A DNA stretch of 64,000 nucleotides from Psychrobacter faecalis (GTDB taxonomy: Bacteria > Pseudomonadota > Gammaproteobacteria > Pseudomonadales > Moraxellaceae): positions 1-64,000 of the forward strand of contig NZ_JABAST010000003.1 in NCBI RefSeq assembly GCF_016107575.1, read 5' to 3'. The notes below the pieces were generated by a model that worked only from the letters and a program-made list of their open reading frames with translations, made no database searches and was not told the DNA's origin. Each line of letters begins with the position of its first letter. The stretch's first letter is position 1. This document shows positions 17,055-27,545 of this stretch, one piece after another. The translations under genes were made by a program, and so were the position numbers.

Positions 17055-19937
17055 ATGAATAGTATAACTAAAGAAACTGCGAGCCTAGATCATACTGAAC
17101 TGGCTGCCGACAATGCTCAATATATCGAAGCGCTCTATGAGCAATATCTAGATGATCCTAGTAGCGTTGATAACGATTGGCAAGCGTATTTTGAACAATA
17201 CAAAACGCCAAACGATGCCAAGCACAATGCTATTAAAGATCAGTTTTTGTTGCTTGCGCGCAATCAAACGGCGAACAAAGTAAGCACTGAAGCATCAGCT
17301 TCAACAGTTGGTAATTCAAACTGTGCTGACCCAAAGCAAATGGGCGTGCAGCAGCTGATTTCAGCCTATCGTCGCCGTGGTCATCGCCGTGCTAAGCTTG
17401 ATCCGTTAGATTTGCATCCACGTGCAGAAGTGGAAGATTTAACCCTTGCCTATCACAATCTTTCTGAAGCCGACCTTGATACCGTATTCCCAACCAATGA
17501 TTTAAATATTGGTAAGGATGAAGCGACGCTACGTGAAATCATTGAGATCATGGAGCGCGTCTACTGCCGTTATATCGGTACGGAATATATGCACGTGACC
17601 ACCAGCACCGAAAAACGCTGGATGGAAAAATACCTAGAAACCAATCTGGGTTATATCGAGTTTGATAAAGAAAAACGTCTCTCAATCCTTGAGCGTTTAA
17701 CCGCTGCCGAAGGCTTAGAAAAATATTTGGCTCGTAAATATACGGGTGTTAAGCGTTTTGGTCTAGAAGGTGGTGAGAGCTTTATTCCTGCTATCAATGA
17801 AATCATCCAACGTGCTGGCGGTTATGGTACTAAAGAGATGGTTATCGGTATGGCTCACCGTGGTCGTTTAAACTTGTTGGTTAATATTTTGGGTAAAAAC
17901 CCTGCCGATTTGTTTGATGAGTTCGATGGTAAAGTGCAGCCAGAAAAAGGCTCAGGTGACGTTAAATATCATAATGGTTTTTCATCGAACGTGATGACAC
18001 CGGGCGGTGAGGCGCATTTGGCATTGGCGTTTAACCCATCGCACCTTGAGATTGTCGCACCAGTATTGCAAGGTTCGGTACGCGCGCGTCAAGTTCGCCG
18101 TAATGACCAACCACTACAAGATAACAAAACAGGCAACTCTGTACTACCGATCGTTATTCATGGCGATGCGGCATTTGCAGGCCAAGGTGTGGTGCAAGAA
18201 ACTTTTCAAATGTCACAAACCCGCGCTTATACCACGGGCGGTACAGTACATATTGTTATTAATAACCAAGTTGGTTTTACCACCAGTCGTCAAGAAGATG
18301 CACGCTCGACTGAATATTGTACTGATGTTGCCAAAATGGTGCACGCGCCTATCTTGCACGTAAACGGTGATGATCCTGAATCAGTGGTTTTCGCGGCGCA
18401 ATTGGCATTAGATTACCGTCATGAGTTTGATAAAGACATCATTATTGACTTATTTTGTTATCGCCGTAACGGTCATAACGAAGCCGATGAACCATCAGCG
18501 ACTCAGCCATTAATGTACGCAGTGATTAAGAAATTACCAACCACTCGCACTATCTACGCACAGCAACTGATCAAAGCCGGCGTGTTGAGCGAGAGTGAAG
18601 CTCAGCAGTACGAAGATGAATATCGTGAGTCGTTAGACCGCGGTGAATACGTTGCCAGCTCTCTAGTGAGTCAGCCTAACGAAGAGCTCTTCGTTGATTG
18701 GAAACCTTACTTAGGTCATGATTTGGTTGACGATTGGGATACCAGCGTCGATATCGAAGTGCTAAAAGGCTATGGTCGCCGTATGGCAGAAATGCCAGAA
18801 GGTTACAAGCTACAACGCCAAGTACAAAAAATGGTCGAACAGCGCCTAGCTATGCAAACTGGCGAAGAGCCACTTAACTGGGGCGCCGCTGAAACACTAG
18901 CCTATGCATCATTGGTTGACCATGACAATGTCTTGGTACGTATTACTGGTGAAGATGTGGGCCGTGGTACGTTCTCGCATCGCCACAGTGAAATCTATAA
19001 CGTCAATGACGGCAGCATGTATGTGCCTCTTTCACATATCAGTGAGACGCAAGCGCGCTTTGCTACTTACAACTCATTGTTATCAGAAGAAGCGGTACTA
19101 GCCTTCGAATATGGATATGCGACCACAGTTCCTAATGCGCTAATCGTTTGGGAAGCACAGTTTGGTGACTTTGTGAACGGTGCACAAGTGGTGATTGACC
19201 AGTTTATCTCAAGTGGTGAGACTAAGTGGCAGCGCGTTTGTGGTCTAACGATGTTATTACCACATGGCTTTGAAGGTCAAGGTCCTGAGCATTCATCTGC
19301 TCGCCTAGAGCGCTTCTTGCAGTTATGTGCTGAAGACAACATGCAAGTGATTACGCCAACGACCCCAGCGCAAATCTATCATGCCCTACGTCGTCAAGCG
19401 GTACGTCCGATTCGTAAGCCATTAATCGTCATGTCACCGAAGAGTTTACTACGTCACAAATTGGCAACTTCAACTCTTGAAGAGCTGGCGAACGGCAAGT
19501 TTGAGACAGTATTGCCAGAGATCGATCAGCAAAATGCCGACAACGTAACGCGTATGGTGCTGTGCGGCGGTAAAGTTTACTATGACTTATTAGAACAACG
19601 CCGTGCGCTAGGTTTAGATCATGTAGCGATTGTGCGTATTGAGCAGCTATACCCATTACCAGAAGAGCGTTTGATTGCTGAGATTGAAAAATATAGTAAC
19701 TTAGCTGAGATTGTTTGGACGCAAGAAGAGCCACTTAACCAAGGTGCTTGGTACTATCTAGCGCCGCATATGTTCCGCATTGTTGTGCCGCATCCAACCA
19801 AGGCAAAAGTCATGGAGCCGGTCGCACGTCCTGCTAGTGCGGCGCCAGCGACAGGATCTCCAAAACTACATGTTCAGCAGCAGCAAGCACTCATTGCTGG
19901 TGGTCTTGGCATCAGTGTGGATGAGCTATCTAAATAG
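17055..19937 (+). CDS. sucA: 2-oxoglutarate dehydrogenase E1 component
   Basis: Thiamine-diphosphate-dependent decarboxylase of the 2-oxoglutarate dehydrogenase complex. The 960-residue product has the N-terminal E2-interacting segment YIEALYEQYLDDP, then GMAHRGRLNLL, the thiamine-binding region HGDAAFAGQGVVQETFQM and the transketolase-like second half with GHGFEGQGPEHSSARLER-type sequence (here LPHGFEGQGPEHSSARLE). Length is normal for a Gram-negative E1o. The ATG at 17055 has no clear ribosome-binding site but begins the conserved N-terminus. sucB follows after 155 bases. Confidence 0.98.
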   Translation: MNSITKETASLDHTELAADNAQYIEALYEQYLDDPSSVDNDWQAYFEQYKTPNDAKHNAIKDQFLLLARNQTANKVSTEASASTVGNSNCADPKQMGVQQLISAYRRRGHRRAKLDPLDLHPRAEVEDLTLAYHNLSEADLDTVFPTNDLNIGKDEATLREIIEIMERVYCRYIGTEYMHVTTSTEKRWMEKYLETNLGYIEFDKEKRLSILERLTAAEGLEKYLARKYTGVKRFGLEGGESFIPAINEIIQRAGGYGTKEMVIGMAHRGRLNLLVNILGKNPADLFDEFDGKVQPEKGSGDVKYHNGFSSNVMTPGGEAHLALAFNPSHLEIVAPVLQGSVRARQVRRNDQPLQDNKTGNSVLPIVIHGDAAFAGQGVVQETFQMSQTRAYTTGGTVHIVINNQVGFTTSRQEDARSTEYCTDVAKMVHAPILHVNGDDPESVVFAAQLALDYRHEFDKDIIIDLFCYRRNGHNEADEPSATQPLMYAVIKKLPTTRTIYAQQLIKAGVLSESEAQQYEDEYRESLDRGEYVASSLVSQPNEELFVDWKPYLGHDLVDDWDTSVDIEVLKGYGRRMAEMPEGYKLQRQVQKMVEQRLAMQTGEEPLNWGAAETLAYASLVDHDNVLVRITGEDVGRGTFSHRHSEIYNVNDGSMYVPLSHISETQARFATYNSLLSEEAVLAFEYGYATTVPNALIVWEAQFGDFVNGAQVVIDQFISSGETKWQRVCGLTMLLPHGFEGQGPEHSSARLERFLQLCAEDNMQVITPTTPAQIYHALRRQAVRPIRKPLIVMSPKSLLRHKLATSTLEELANGKFETVLPEIDQQNADNVTRMVLCGGKVYYDLLEQRRALGLDHVAIVRIEQLYPLPEERLIAEIEKYSNLAEIVWTQEEPLNQGAWYYLAPHMFRIVVPHPTKAKVMEPVARPASAAPATGSPKLHVQQQQALIAGGLGISVDELSK

Positions 19938-20092
19938 TAGTTGGCTTAAGCAACAGATTATATAAGATACACGAATCAGGCGATAACAGTCCGTACCGCT
20001 ATTACCATTAAAGTAAGACGATTGAGAATGGTATTGACTGCCTATCACGACTTAATAATAAAGAGTAATATCAATATCTAAGGAGTATATCG

Positions 20093-21355
20093 ATGGCTGA
20101 AATTAAAGCCCCCGTTTTTCCAGAATCGGTTGCCGATGGCACCCTCGTGGAATGGCATGTCACTGAAGGTCAAGAAGTTAGCCGCGACGACTTATTGGCT
20201 GAAATTGAAACTGATAAAGTGGTATTAGAAGTGGTTGCACCTGATAACGGTGTGGTTACCAAAATCGTTAAGCAAGTTGACGATACGATTTTGTCAGACG
20301 AGCTAATCGCCGAGTTTGAAGCTGGTGCTAGCGGTAGTTCTGCTGGTGGTAGCAGCGATAGTGCTGATGAGCCTGCAGTTGACCCAGATCAACCAGCAGC
20401 GCCAGTACAGCCGAAACAAGCTACCGATGGCGGTGAGCCAGTCCAAGCGACAGATAAAAAAGACGAAGCGGATCATAAAGACCAAAGCCCTGCGGTACGA
20501 AAAGCGGCGAAAGAATCTGGCGTTGATCCTAAAAATGTCGAAGGCAGTGGTCGCGGTGGTCGTGTAACCAAAACCGACATGGCAAACCCAACGCTAAAAG
20601 CTGATAGCTCTATCAAATCTGATAGCGGTCGTCCAGTTGCTGAATCAACCGGTGAGCGTACTGAAAAACGCGTACCAATGACGCGTCTACGTAAGACAGT
20701 TGCTAACCGTCTACTGGCTGCCTCACAAGAAACAGCGATGCTAACCACGTTTAACGAAGTCAACATGAAACCGTTGATGGATATGCGTGCTAAGTATAAA
20801 GAGCAATTTGAAAAGCGCCATGGCGTACGTCTAGGCTTTATGTCATTGTTTATTAAAGCGGCGACTGAAGCACTAAAACGCTTCCCAGCGGTTAACGCGT
20901 CACTAGACGGCGATGACATCGTTTATCACGGCTACTATGATATCGGTGTTGCCGTATCTTCAGATCGTGGTTTGGTCGTTCCTGTATTGCGTGATACCGA
21001 CCGCATGAGTATGTCTGATGTTGAGGCTAAGATTCGTGAGTTTGGTGGTAAAGCACAACAAGGTAAACTTGGTCTTGATGACATGACTGGCGGTACGTTC
21101 ACCATTTCAAACGGCGGCGTCTTTGGTTCACTCATGTCAACGCCTATCTTGAATCCACCACAAACTGCTATCTTAGGTATGCACGCTATCAACGATCGCC
21201 CAATGGCAGTCGACGGTAAAGTTGAAATTTTACCAATGATGTACCTAGCACTATCATATGATCACCGTATGATTGACGGCAAAGAAGCGGTACAGTTCTT
21301 AGTTACTATCAAAGAGTTGGTCGAAGATCCAACCATGCTACTCCTAGACCTGTAA
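20093..21355 (+). CDS. sucB: Dihydrolipoyllysine succinyltransferase, E2 of 2-oxoglutarate dehydrogenase
   Basis: Transfers the succinyl group to CoA and forms the core of the complex. Domain order in the 420 residues: one lipoyl domain (1-75, lipoylated Lys42 in [11 protein letters not shown]), an Ala/Pro/Gln/Asp-rich linker, the E1/E3-binding domain (about 132-170, [15 protein letters not shown]), a second linker and the catalytic domain (about 190-420), with His391 and Asp395 in [18 protein letters not shown] precedes the ATG. A terminator-like hairpin follows directly, before lpdA. Confidence 0.98.
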   Translation: MAEIKAPVFPESVADGTLVEWHVTEGQEVSRDDLLAEIETDKVVLEVVAPDNGVVTKIVKQVDDTILSDELIAEFEAGASGSSAGGSSDSADEPAVDPDQPAAPVQPKQATDGGEPVQATDKKDEADHKDQSPAVRKAAKESGVDPKNVEGSGRGGRVTKTDMANPTLKADSSIKSDSGRPVAESTGERTEKRVPMTRLRKTVANRLLAASQETAMLTTFNEVNMKPLMDMRAKYKEQFEKRHGVRLGFMSLFIKAATEALKRFPAVNASLDGDDIVYHGYYDIGVAVSSDRGLVVPVLRDTDRMSMSDVEAKIREFGGKAQQGKLGLDDMTGGTFTISNGGVFGSLMSTPILNPPQTAILGMHAINDRPMAVDGKVEILPMMYLALSYDHRMIDGKEAVQFLVTIKELVEDPTMLLLDL

Positions 21356-21361
21356 GCTTTT

Positions 21362-21396
21362 AAGCTTGTATCGGTAACCACTGATACAAGCTTTTT
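21362..21396 (+). terminator. Terminator-like hairpin between sucB and lpdA
   Basis: An 11-bp perfect stem (21362-21372 with 21383-21393) with a 10-base loop is followed by five T. It lies seven bases after the sucB stop. It is probably a partial terminator, reducing transcription into lpdA and sucCD, unless lpdA has its own promoter in the remaining 180 bases. Confidence 0.8.
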
Positions 21397-21565
21397 CACT
21401 TTGGACGAGGAGATTGTGGTTTATTGTCAAATAAATGCGACTTTTTTTGTGGTGTATTAACGACGGAAAAATCGTCATTTATCATTCAGTAGGCCAACCA
21501 GTCATTTAAATCATCATAAAATCAGAAAAAAATCTAGAAATAAATTAGAACCAAATTAAAAATAG

Positions 21566-23026
<1,461 letters not shown>

Positions 23027-23032
23027 TTTTTG

Positions 23033-23062
23033 AGATTAAATTGCTTAAGATTAACTTGCTTA
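23033..23062. repeat. 15-nt tandem duplication after lpdA
   Basis: Two adjacent 15-base units, AGATTAAATTGCTTA and AGATTAACTTGCTTA, differ at one position. They start seven bases after the lpdA stop codon. Confidence 0.8.
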
Positions 23063-23104
23063 AAATGAAAGCATTTGAGTAAATATCAAGTTTAACCGGA
23101 TGGT

Positions 23105-23136
23105 GCGGCCGCTATCACTATTATGATAACGGTCGC
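23105..23136 (+). other. Hairpin in the lpdA-sucC spacer
   Basis: Arms 23105-23117 and 23124-23136 pair over 13 positions with one G-T wobble and one mismatch around a six-base loop. The lower stem is GC-rich. No T run follows, so it is more likely a processing or stability element than a terminator. Confidence 0.6.
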
Positions 23137-23219
23137 CGCCATCATAAGTGTGGCAGCATTATTCTGCCTTGCACTTGTTTTCACTTTTTATTAATTGTAA
23201 AAAATAAAGGATACAATCA

Positions 23220-24386
23220 ATGAATTTACATGAGTATCAAGCAAAAGAGCTATTGAAAAGCTACGGTTTGCCCATTCAAGAAGGCATCATCGCCCATAAT
23301 GGCGACGAAGCTGCTGCTGCTTTTGATAAAACGCCTACTGATATTGCGGTTATTAAAGCGCAGGTTCATGCTGGTGGCCGTGGTAAAGCGGGCGGTGTGA
23401 AGCTCGTTAAAACTCGCGAAGAAGCAAAGCAAGTTGCTGAAGAGCTTATCGGTACCAATCTGGTTACATTCCAGACTGACGCAGAAGGCCAACCCGTAAA
23501 CTTTGTTTTGGTTGCAGAGGATATGTACCCAGTACAAACTGAGTTATATCTTGGCGCAGTTGTTGATCGTTCTACGCGTCGCGTAACTTTTATGGCATCA
23601 ACCGAAGGCGGCGTTGATATCGAAGAAGTCGCAAGCGAAACTCCAGAAAAAATCTTTAAAGTAAGCGTTGATCCATTAGTTGGTCTAATGCCTTACCAAG
23701 CACGTGAAGTGGCATTTAAACTGGGTCTTGAAGGCAAGCAAATCAACCAGTTTGTAAAATTGATGAGCGGCGCTTATCAAGCATTCGTTGACAATGATTT
23801 TGCATTATTAGAAATCAACCCATTAGCGGTTCGCGAAAATGGCGAAATCGTTTGTGTTGATGGCAAAATCGGTATCGATTCAAACGCTTTATATCGCCTG
23901 CCTAAAATTGCAGCCTTACAAGATAAAACGCAAGAAAACGAGCGCGAGCTTAAAGCCGCTGAGTTTGACCTAAACTATGTTGCCTTAGAAGGTAACATCG
24001 GTTGTATGGTCAACGGTGCTGGTCTTGCGATGGCGACCATGGACATCATCAAATTGTACGGCGGCAAACCTGCTAACTTCTTGGACGTTGGCGGCGGTGC
24101 AACCAAAGATCGCGTTGTTGAAGCGTTCAAAATCATTCTAGAAGACAGCAGTGTTGAAGGCGTTCTCATCAACATCTTTGGCGGTATCGTACGTTGTGAC
24201 ATGATTGCCGAAGCGATTATCGAAGCAGTTAAAGAAGTGAACGTAAAAGTACCTGTCGTTGTCCGTCTAGAAGGTAATAACGCTGAAAAAGGTGCTGAGC
24301 TACTAGAGCAATCTGATGTGAAAATTATTTCAGCTCAAGGCCTAGCAGACGCGGCACAAAAAATTGTCGATGCGGTTAAAGCATAA
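23220..24386 (+). CDS. sucC: Succinyl-CoA synthetase (ADP-forming) beta subunit
   Basis: With SucD it converts succinyl-CoA to succinate with formation of a nucleoside triphosphate. The 388-residue product begins [18 protein letters not shown], has the ATP-grasp segment [16 protein letters not shown] and the C-terminal CoA-ligase domain with [11 protein letters not shown] and [14 protein letters not shown]. Length and ends are standard. AAGGATACAATCA precedes the ATG. sucD follows after 178 bases that can fold into a nested stem. Confidence 0.98.
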   Translation: MNLHEYQAKELLKSYGLPIQEGIIAHNGDEAAAAFDKTPTDIAVIKAQVHAGGRGKAGGVKLVKTREEAKQVAEELIGTNLVTFQTDAEGQPVNFVLVAEDMYPVQTELYLGAVVDRSTRRVTFMASTEGGVDIEEVASETPEKIFKVSVDPLVGLMPYQAREVAFKLGLEGKQINQFVKLMSGAYQAFVDNDFALLEINPLAVRENGEIVCVDGKIGIDSNALYRLPKIAALQDKTQENERELKAAEFDLNYVALEGNIGCMVNGAGLAMATMDIIKLYGGKPANFLDVGGGATKDRVVEAFKIILEDSSVEGVLINIFGGIVRCDMIAEAIIEAVKEVNVKVPVVVRLEGNNAEKGAELLEQSDVKIISAQGLADAAQKIVDAVKA

Positions 24387-24473
24387 GCCTTTAATATAAG
24401 TCGTGAGGGTAAGCGCTGTTTTATTCATAACTCGCTTAACCAGACGCTTAAGCATTATAGTCACAGCGTGATG

Positions 24474-24533
24474 GCAGTTTTTAGTAAAAGCATAAATCGT
24501 TAACATTTAACGATAAGTGAGCGAGAAAACTGC
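24474..24533 (+). other. Nested inverted repeats just before sucD
   Basis: Outer arms GCAGTTTT (24474-24481) and AAAACTGC (24526-24533) enclose an inner perfect stem, ATCGTTAA-CAT-TTAACGAT (24496-24514). The structure ends 20 bases before the AAGGAAAA ribosome-binding site of sucD and has no T run. Confidence 0.6.
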
Positions 24534-24564
24534 TATTGCAAGACAACCGAATAAGGAAAACATA

Positions 24565-25440
24565 ATGAGTGTATTAATTGATAAAGATACCAAAGTATTG
24601 GTACAAGGTTTTACTGGTAAAAACGGTACATTCCACTCTGAACAAGCAATTGAGTACGGCACTAAAGTAGTCGGCGGCGTAACCCCAGGTAAAGGCGGTC
24701 AAACGCATCTAGGTTTGCCAGTCTTTAATACCATGGCAGAAGCGATGGAAGCGACCCAAGCTGACGCTTCAGTTATCTACGTACCAGCGCCATTTGTACT
24801 AGATTCTATCGTTGAAGCAGTCGATGCCGGCGTAAAATTGATCGTCGTAATCACTGAAGGCGTACCTACTATCGATATGCTAAAAGCCAAGCGTTATATC
24901 GAAGAAGCAGGCGATGTACGTATGGTTGGTCCAAACTGCCCAGGCGTTATCACTCCAGGTCAGTGCAAAATCGGTATCATGCCAGGCCATATCCATTTGC
25001 CCGGTAAAGTGGGTATCATCTCACGCTCTGGTACGTTGACTTATGAAGCGGTTGCCCAAACCACTAAGCTTGGCTTTGGTCAGTCTACTTGTATCGGTAT
25101 CGGCGGCGACCCTATCCCAGGTATGAACCAAATCGATGCGCTAAAACTGTTCCAAGACGATCCACAAACCGAAGCCATCGTATTAATCGGTGAGATTGGT
25201 GGTACAGCTGAAGAAGAAGCGGCGGCTTATATCAAAGAGCACGTAACTAAGCCAGTTGTTGGTTATATCGCTGGTGTGACTGCGCCTGCTGGTAAACGTA
25301 TGGGCCATGCTGGCGCGATTATCTCTGGTGGTCAAGGTACTGCTGAAGAGAAATTTAAAGCCTTTGAAGACGCTGGTATTGCTTATACTCGCGATCCATC
25401 AAAAATTGGCGATAAGTTAAAAGAAGTTACCGGTTGGTAA
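24565..25440 (+). CDS. sucD: Succinyl-CoA synthetase (ADP-forming) alpha subunit
   Basis: Carries the phosphohistidine that passes phosphate to the nucleotide. The 291-residue product has the CoA-binding start [14 protein letters not shown], the segment [13 protein letters not shown] and the active-site histidine in [18 protein letters not shown]. The ATG at 24565 follows AAGGAAAA at a good distance; an upstream in-frame start at 24517 would add 16 unconserved residues. It is the last gene of the citrate-cycle block and is followed by a terminator. Confidence 0.98.
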   Translation: MSVLIDKDTKVLVQGFTGKNGTFHSEQAIEYGTKVVGGVTPGKGGQTHLGLPVFNTMAEAMEATQADASVIYVPAPFVLDSIVEAVDAGVKLIVVITEGVPTIDMLKAKRYIEEAGDVRMVGPNCPGVITPGQCKIGIMPGHIHLPGKVGIISRSGTLTYEAVAQTTKLGFGQSTCIGIGGDPIPGMNQIDALKLFQDDPQTEAIVLIGEIGGTAEEEAAAYIKEHVTKPVVGYIAGVTAPAGKRMGHAGAIISGGQGTAEEKFKAFEDAGIAYTRDPSKIGDKLKEVTGW

Positions 25441-25490
25441 TTTAGGTATTAATAGCTAGTCTAATACCAAAACATCGTTGAAAAAAAACA

Positions 25491-25521
25491 AAGGCACTCC
25501 TACAATGGGGTGTCTTTTTTT
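25491..25521 (+). terminator. Terminator after sucD
   Basis: A 10-bp stem (25491-25500 with 25507-25516, two G-T wobbles), loop TACAAT, then a T run to 25521. Confidence 0.85.
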
Positions 25522-25561
25522 ATTCTAAAAATAACTTTCCTTTGATTAAAATGTAGCAATT

Positions 25562-26608
25562 ATGAAAAATAAGATATTGGTAACTGGTGGCGCTGGATAT
25601 ATTGGCTCACACACTTGTATAGCTTTACAGGAAGCAGGCTATGATATTGTTGTCTACGACAATTTGTCTAATAGTAGCCGTGAAGCTATTGAGCGCGTAT
25701 CCAAGCTCATTGATCAACCCATCGAGTTTGTTGAAGGCGATATTCGTGATATTGATCTACTTAAACAGGTCTTCGCCGAGCATCAGTTCTTTGGTGTGAT
25801 TCATTTTGCGGGACTAAAAGCCGTTGGAGAATCGGTGGCCAAGCCATTGCTGTATTATAATAATAATGTCAGTGGCACCATTGCTTTATTGGAAGTTATG
25901 AAAGAAGCCGATGTTAAGAATTTGGTTTTTTCATCTTCTGCGACCGTCTATGGAGATCCTGAATCCTTGCCTATCAATGAGGAATCAAAGCGTTCTTGCA
26001 CCAATCCTCATGGTCAGAGCAAACTGATGGTCGAGCATATTTTAGAGGACTTAGCGGCAACCGATGATGGCTGGAATCTTATTCCACTTAGGTACTTCAA
26101 TCCCGTAGGTGCGCACCCATCTGGGCAAATTGGCGAAGATCCAAATGATATTCCTAATAATTTAATGCCTTATATTTCGCAAGTCGCCGTTGGCAAGCTT
26201 GAAAAACTTAGTATTTTTGGTAATGACTATTCTACTGTCGATGGGACGGGGGTACGCGATTTTATCCATGTCACTGATCTTGCCCAAGGTCATGTAGCAG
26301 CGCTTAACTACTTACAGAAACAAGTAGGTCGAGATAAATACAGCTCAATAGGTTTTTTACCCATTAATCTGGGAACAGGTAAAGGAACGTCTGTTTTAGA
26401 ATTGGTCACGGCTTTTTCTGAAGTATCAGGCCAAAATATTCCTTACCAGTTTTCTGCTCGGCGCGCAGGAGATATTGCCAGCTGCTATGCCAGCGCCGAT
26501 AAAGCCAAAGATTTGCTAGGTTGGGATGCCACACTATCTATCACTGAGATGTGTGAAGATACGTGGCGTTGGCAGAGTAAAAACCCGAATGGCTATCATA
26601 GCGCTTAG
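25562..26608 (+). CDS. galE: UDP-glucose 4-epimerase-like protein, catalytic Tyr replaced by His
   Basis: GalE interconverts UDP-glucose and UDP-galactose using tightly bound NAD. The 348-residue product has full family length, the Rossmann motif VTGGAGYIGSHTC (residues 7-19), the HFAGLKAVGES segment and the catalytic serine region FSSSATVYG (123-131). However, the YxxxK motif reads NPHGQSKLMVE: His150 stands where the catalytic Tyr (Tyr149 of the E. coli enzyme) is expected, while Lys154 is kept. The codon is CAT, one base from TAT. The protein may be inactive, altered, or the base may be an error. It begins the galE-galU-pgi run after the sucD terminator. Substrate could also be an N-acetylated UDP-sugar. 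Confidence 0.88.
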   Translation: MKNKILVTGGAGYIGSHTCIALQEAGYDIVVYDNLSNSSREAIERVSKLIDQPIEFVEGDIRDIDLLKQVFAEHQFFGVIHFAGLKAVGESVAKPLLYYNNNVSGTIALLEVMKEADVKNLVFSSSATVYGDPESLPINEESKRSCTNPHGQSKLMVEHILEDLAATDDGWNLIPLRYFNPVGAHPSGQIGEDPNDIPNNLMPYISQVAVGKLEKLSIFGNDYSTVDGTGVRDFIHVTDLAQGHVAALNYLQKQVGRDKYSSIGFLPINLGTGKGTSVLELVTAFSEVSGQNIPYQFSARRAGDIASCYASADKAKDLLGWDATLSITEMCEDTWRWQSKNPNGYHSA

Positions 26609-26660
26609 CATTGATTAAGCATGTTTCTTATTTCACACTTTTAAATACAGTCTAAAAATT

Positions 26661-27542
26661 ATGAAAAAAATTACTCACGCTGTTATTCCTGTCGCAGGCT
26701 TTGGTACGCGTATGCTGCCGTTATCGAAATCAGTGCCAAAAGAGCTGCTACCACTTGGTAATCGTCCCGCTATTCATTATGTCGTTGAAGAAGCCATTGC
26801 TGCGGGTATCAAACATATTGTTTTGGTCGGTCATGCGCAAAAAAGCGCCATCGAAAACTACTTTGATATCAATGCTGAATTGGATAATCAATTGCGCACT
26901 AAAGGTAAAGGCGCGTTAGCTGATAGCTTAAATTGGTTACCCGAAGATGTAACGGTGTCTATGATACGCCAAGGCAAACCGCTAGGGTTGGGGCACGCGG
27001 TATTGGCGGCGCGTCCAATCATCGGTGAGCATGACTTTGCTGTACTGTTGCCAGATGTGGTGCTCGATCCATTTACCACCGATATAACGACTGATAATTT
27101 GGCGTTTATGATTGAGGCCTTTGCTAAAGACACGCATTCGCAAATATTGGTCAATAACGTAGCAGATGAAGATGTGCATAAATACGGTATTGCCCAATTA
27201 GACGAAGCATTTAATCAAGCGCATGAAATCGAGCAAGCTGATAAAAACGCGAGCTTTAAAGTTGCCGGTTTTGTCGAAAAGCCAAATTTAGCGGATGCCC
27301 CTTCAAAATTGGCCGTTGTCGGTCGTTATGTATTTAGCAATCATATATTTGATTATCTGGCCAATACTAGAGCGTCGGTTGGCGGCGAGATTCAACTGAC
27401 TGATGCCATTGATGCCTTGATTAGCAAATATGGCGTTAATGTGACGACCATGCGCGGCGATAGTTATGACGCAGGCGATATGCGCTCGTATATGCAAGCG
27501 TTTATCTATTTTGCCGAGCAGCAGTTAAGGGATGATAAATAG
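26661..27542 (+). CDS. galU: UTP-glucose-1-phosphate uridylyltransferase
   Basis: Makes UDP-glucose from UTP and glucose 1-phosphate for polysaccharide and lipopolysaccharide synthesis. The 293-residue product has the nucleotidyltransferase signature GFGTRMLPLSKSVPKELLPL near residue 12, the Mg-binding LLPDVVLD and the sugar-binding FVEKP. Length is normal. It lies 52 bases after galE and three bases before pgi, which suggests one transcript. Confidence 0.97.
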   Translation: MKKITHAVIPVAGFGTRMLPLSKSVPKELLPLGNRPAIHYVVEEAIAAGIKHIVLVGHAQKSAIENYFDINAELDNQLRTKGKGALADSLNWLPEDVTVSMIRQGKPLGLGHAVLAARPIIGEHDFAVLLPDVVLDPFTTDITTDNLAFMIEAFAKDTHSQILVNNVADEDVHKYGIAQLDEAFNQAHEIEQADKNASFKVAGFVEKPNLADAPSKLAVVGRYVFSNHIFDYLANTRASVGGEIQLTDAIDALISKYGVNVTTMRGDSYDAGDMRSYMQAFIYFAEQQLRDDK

Positions 27543-27545
27543 CTA

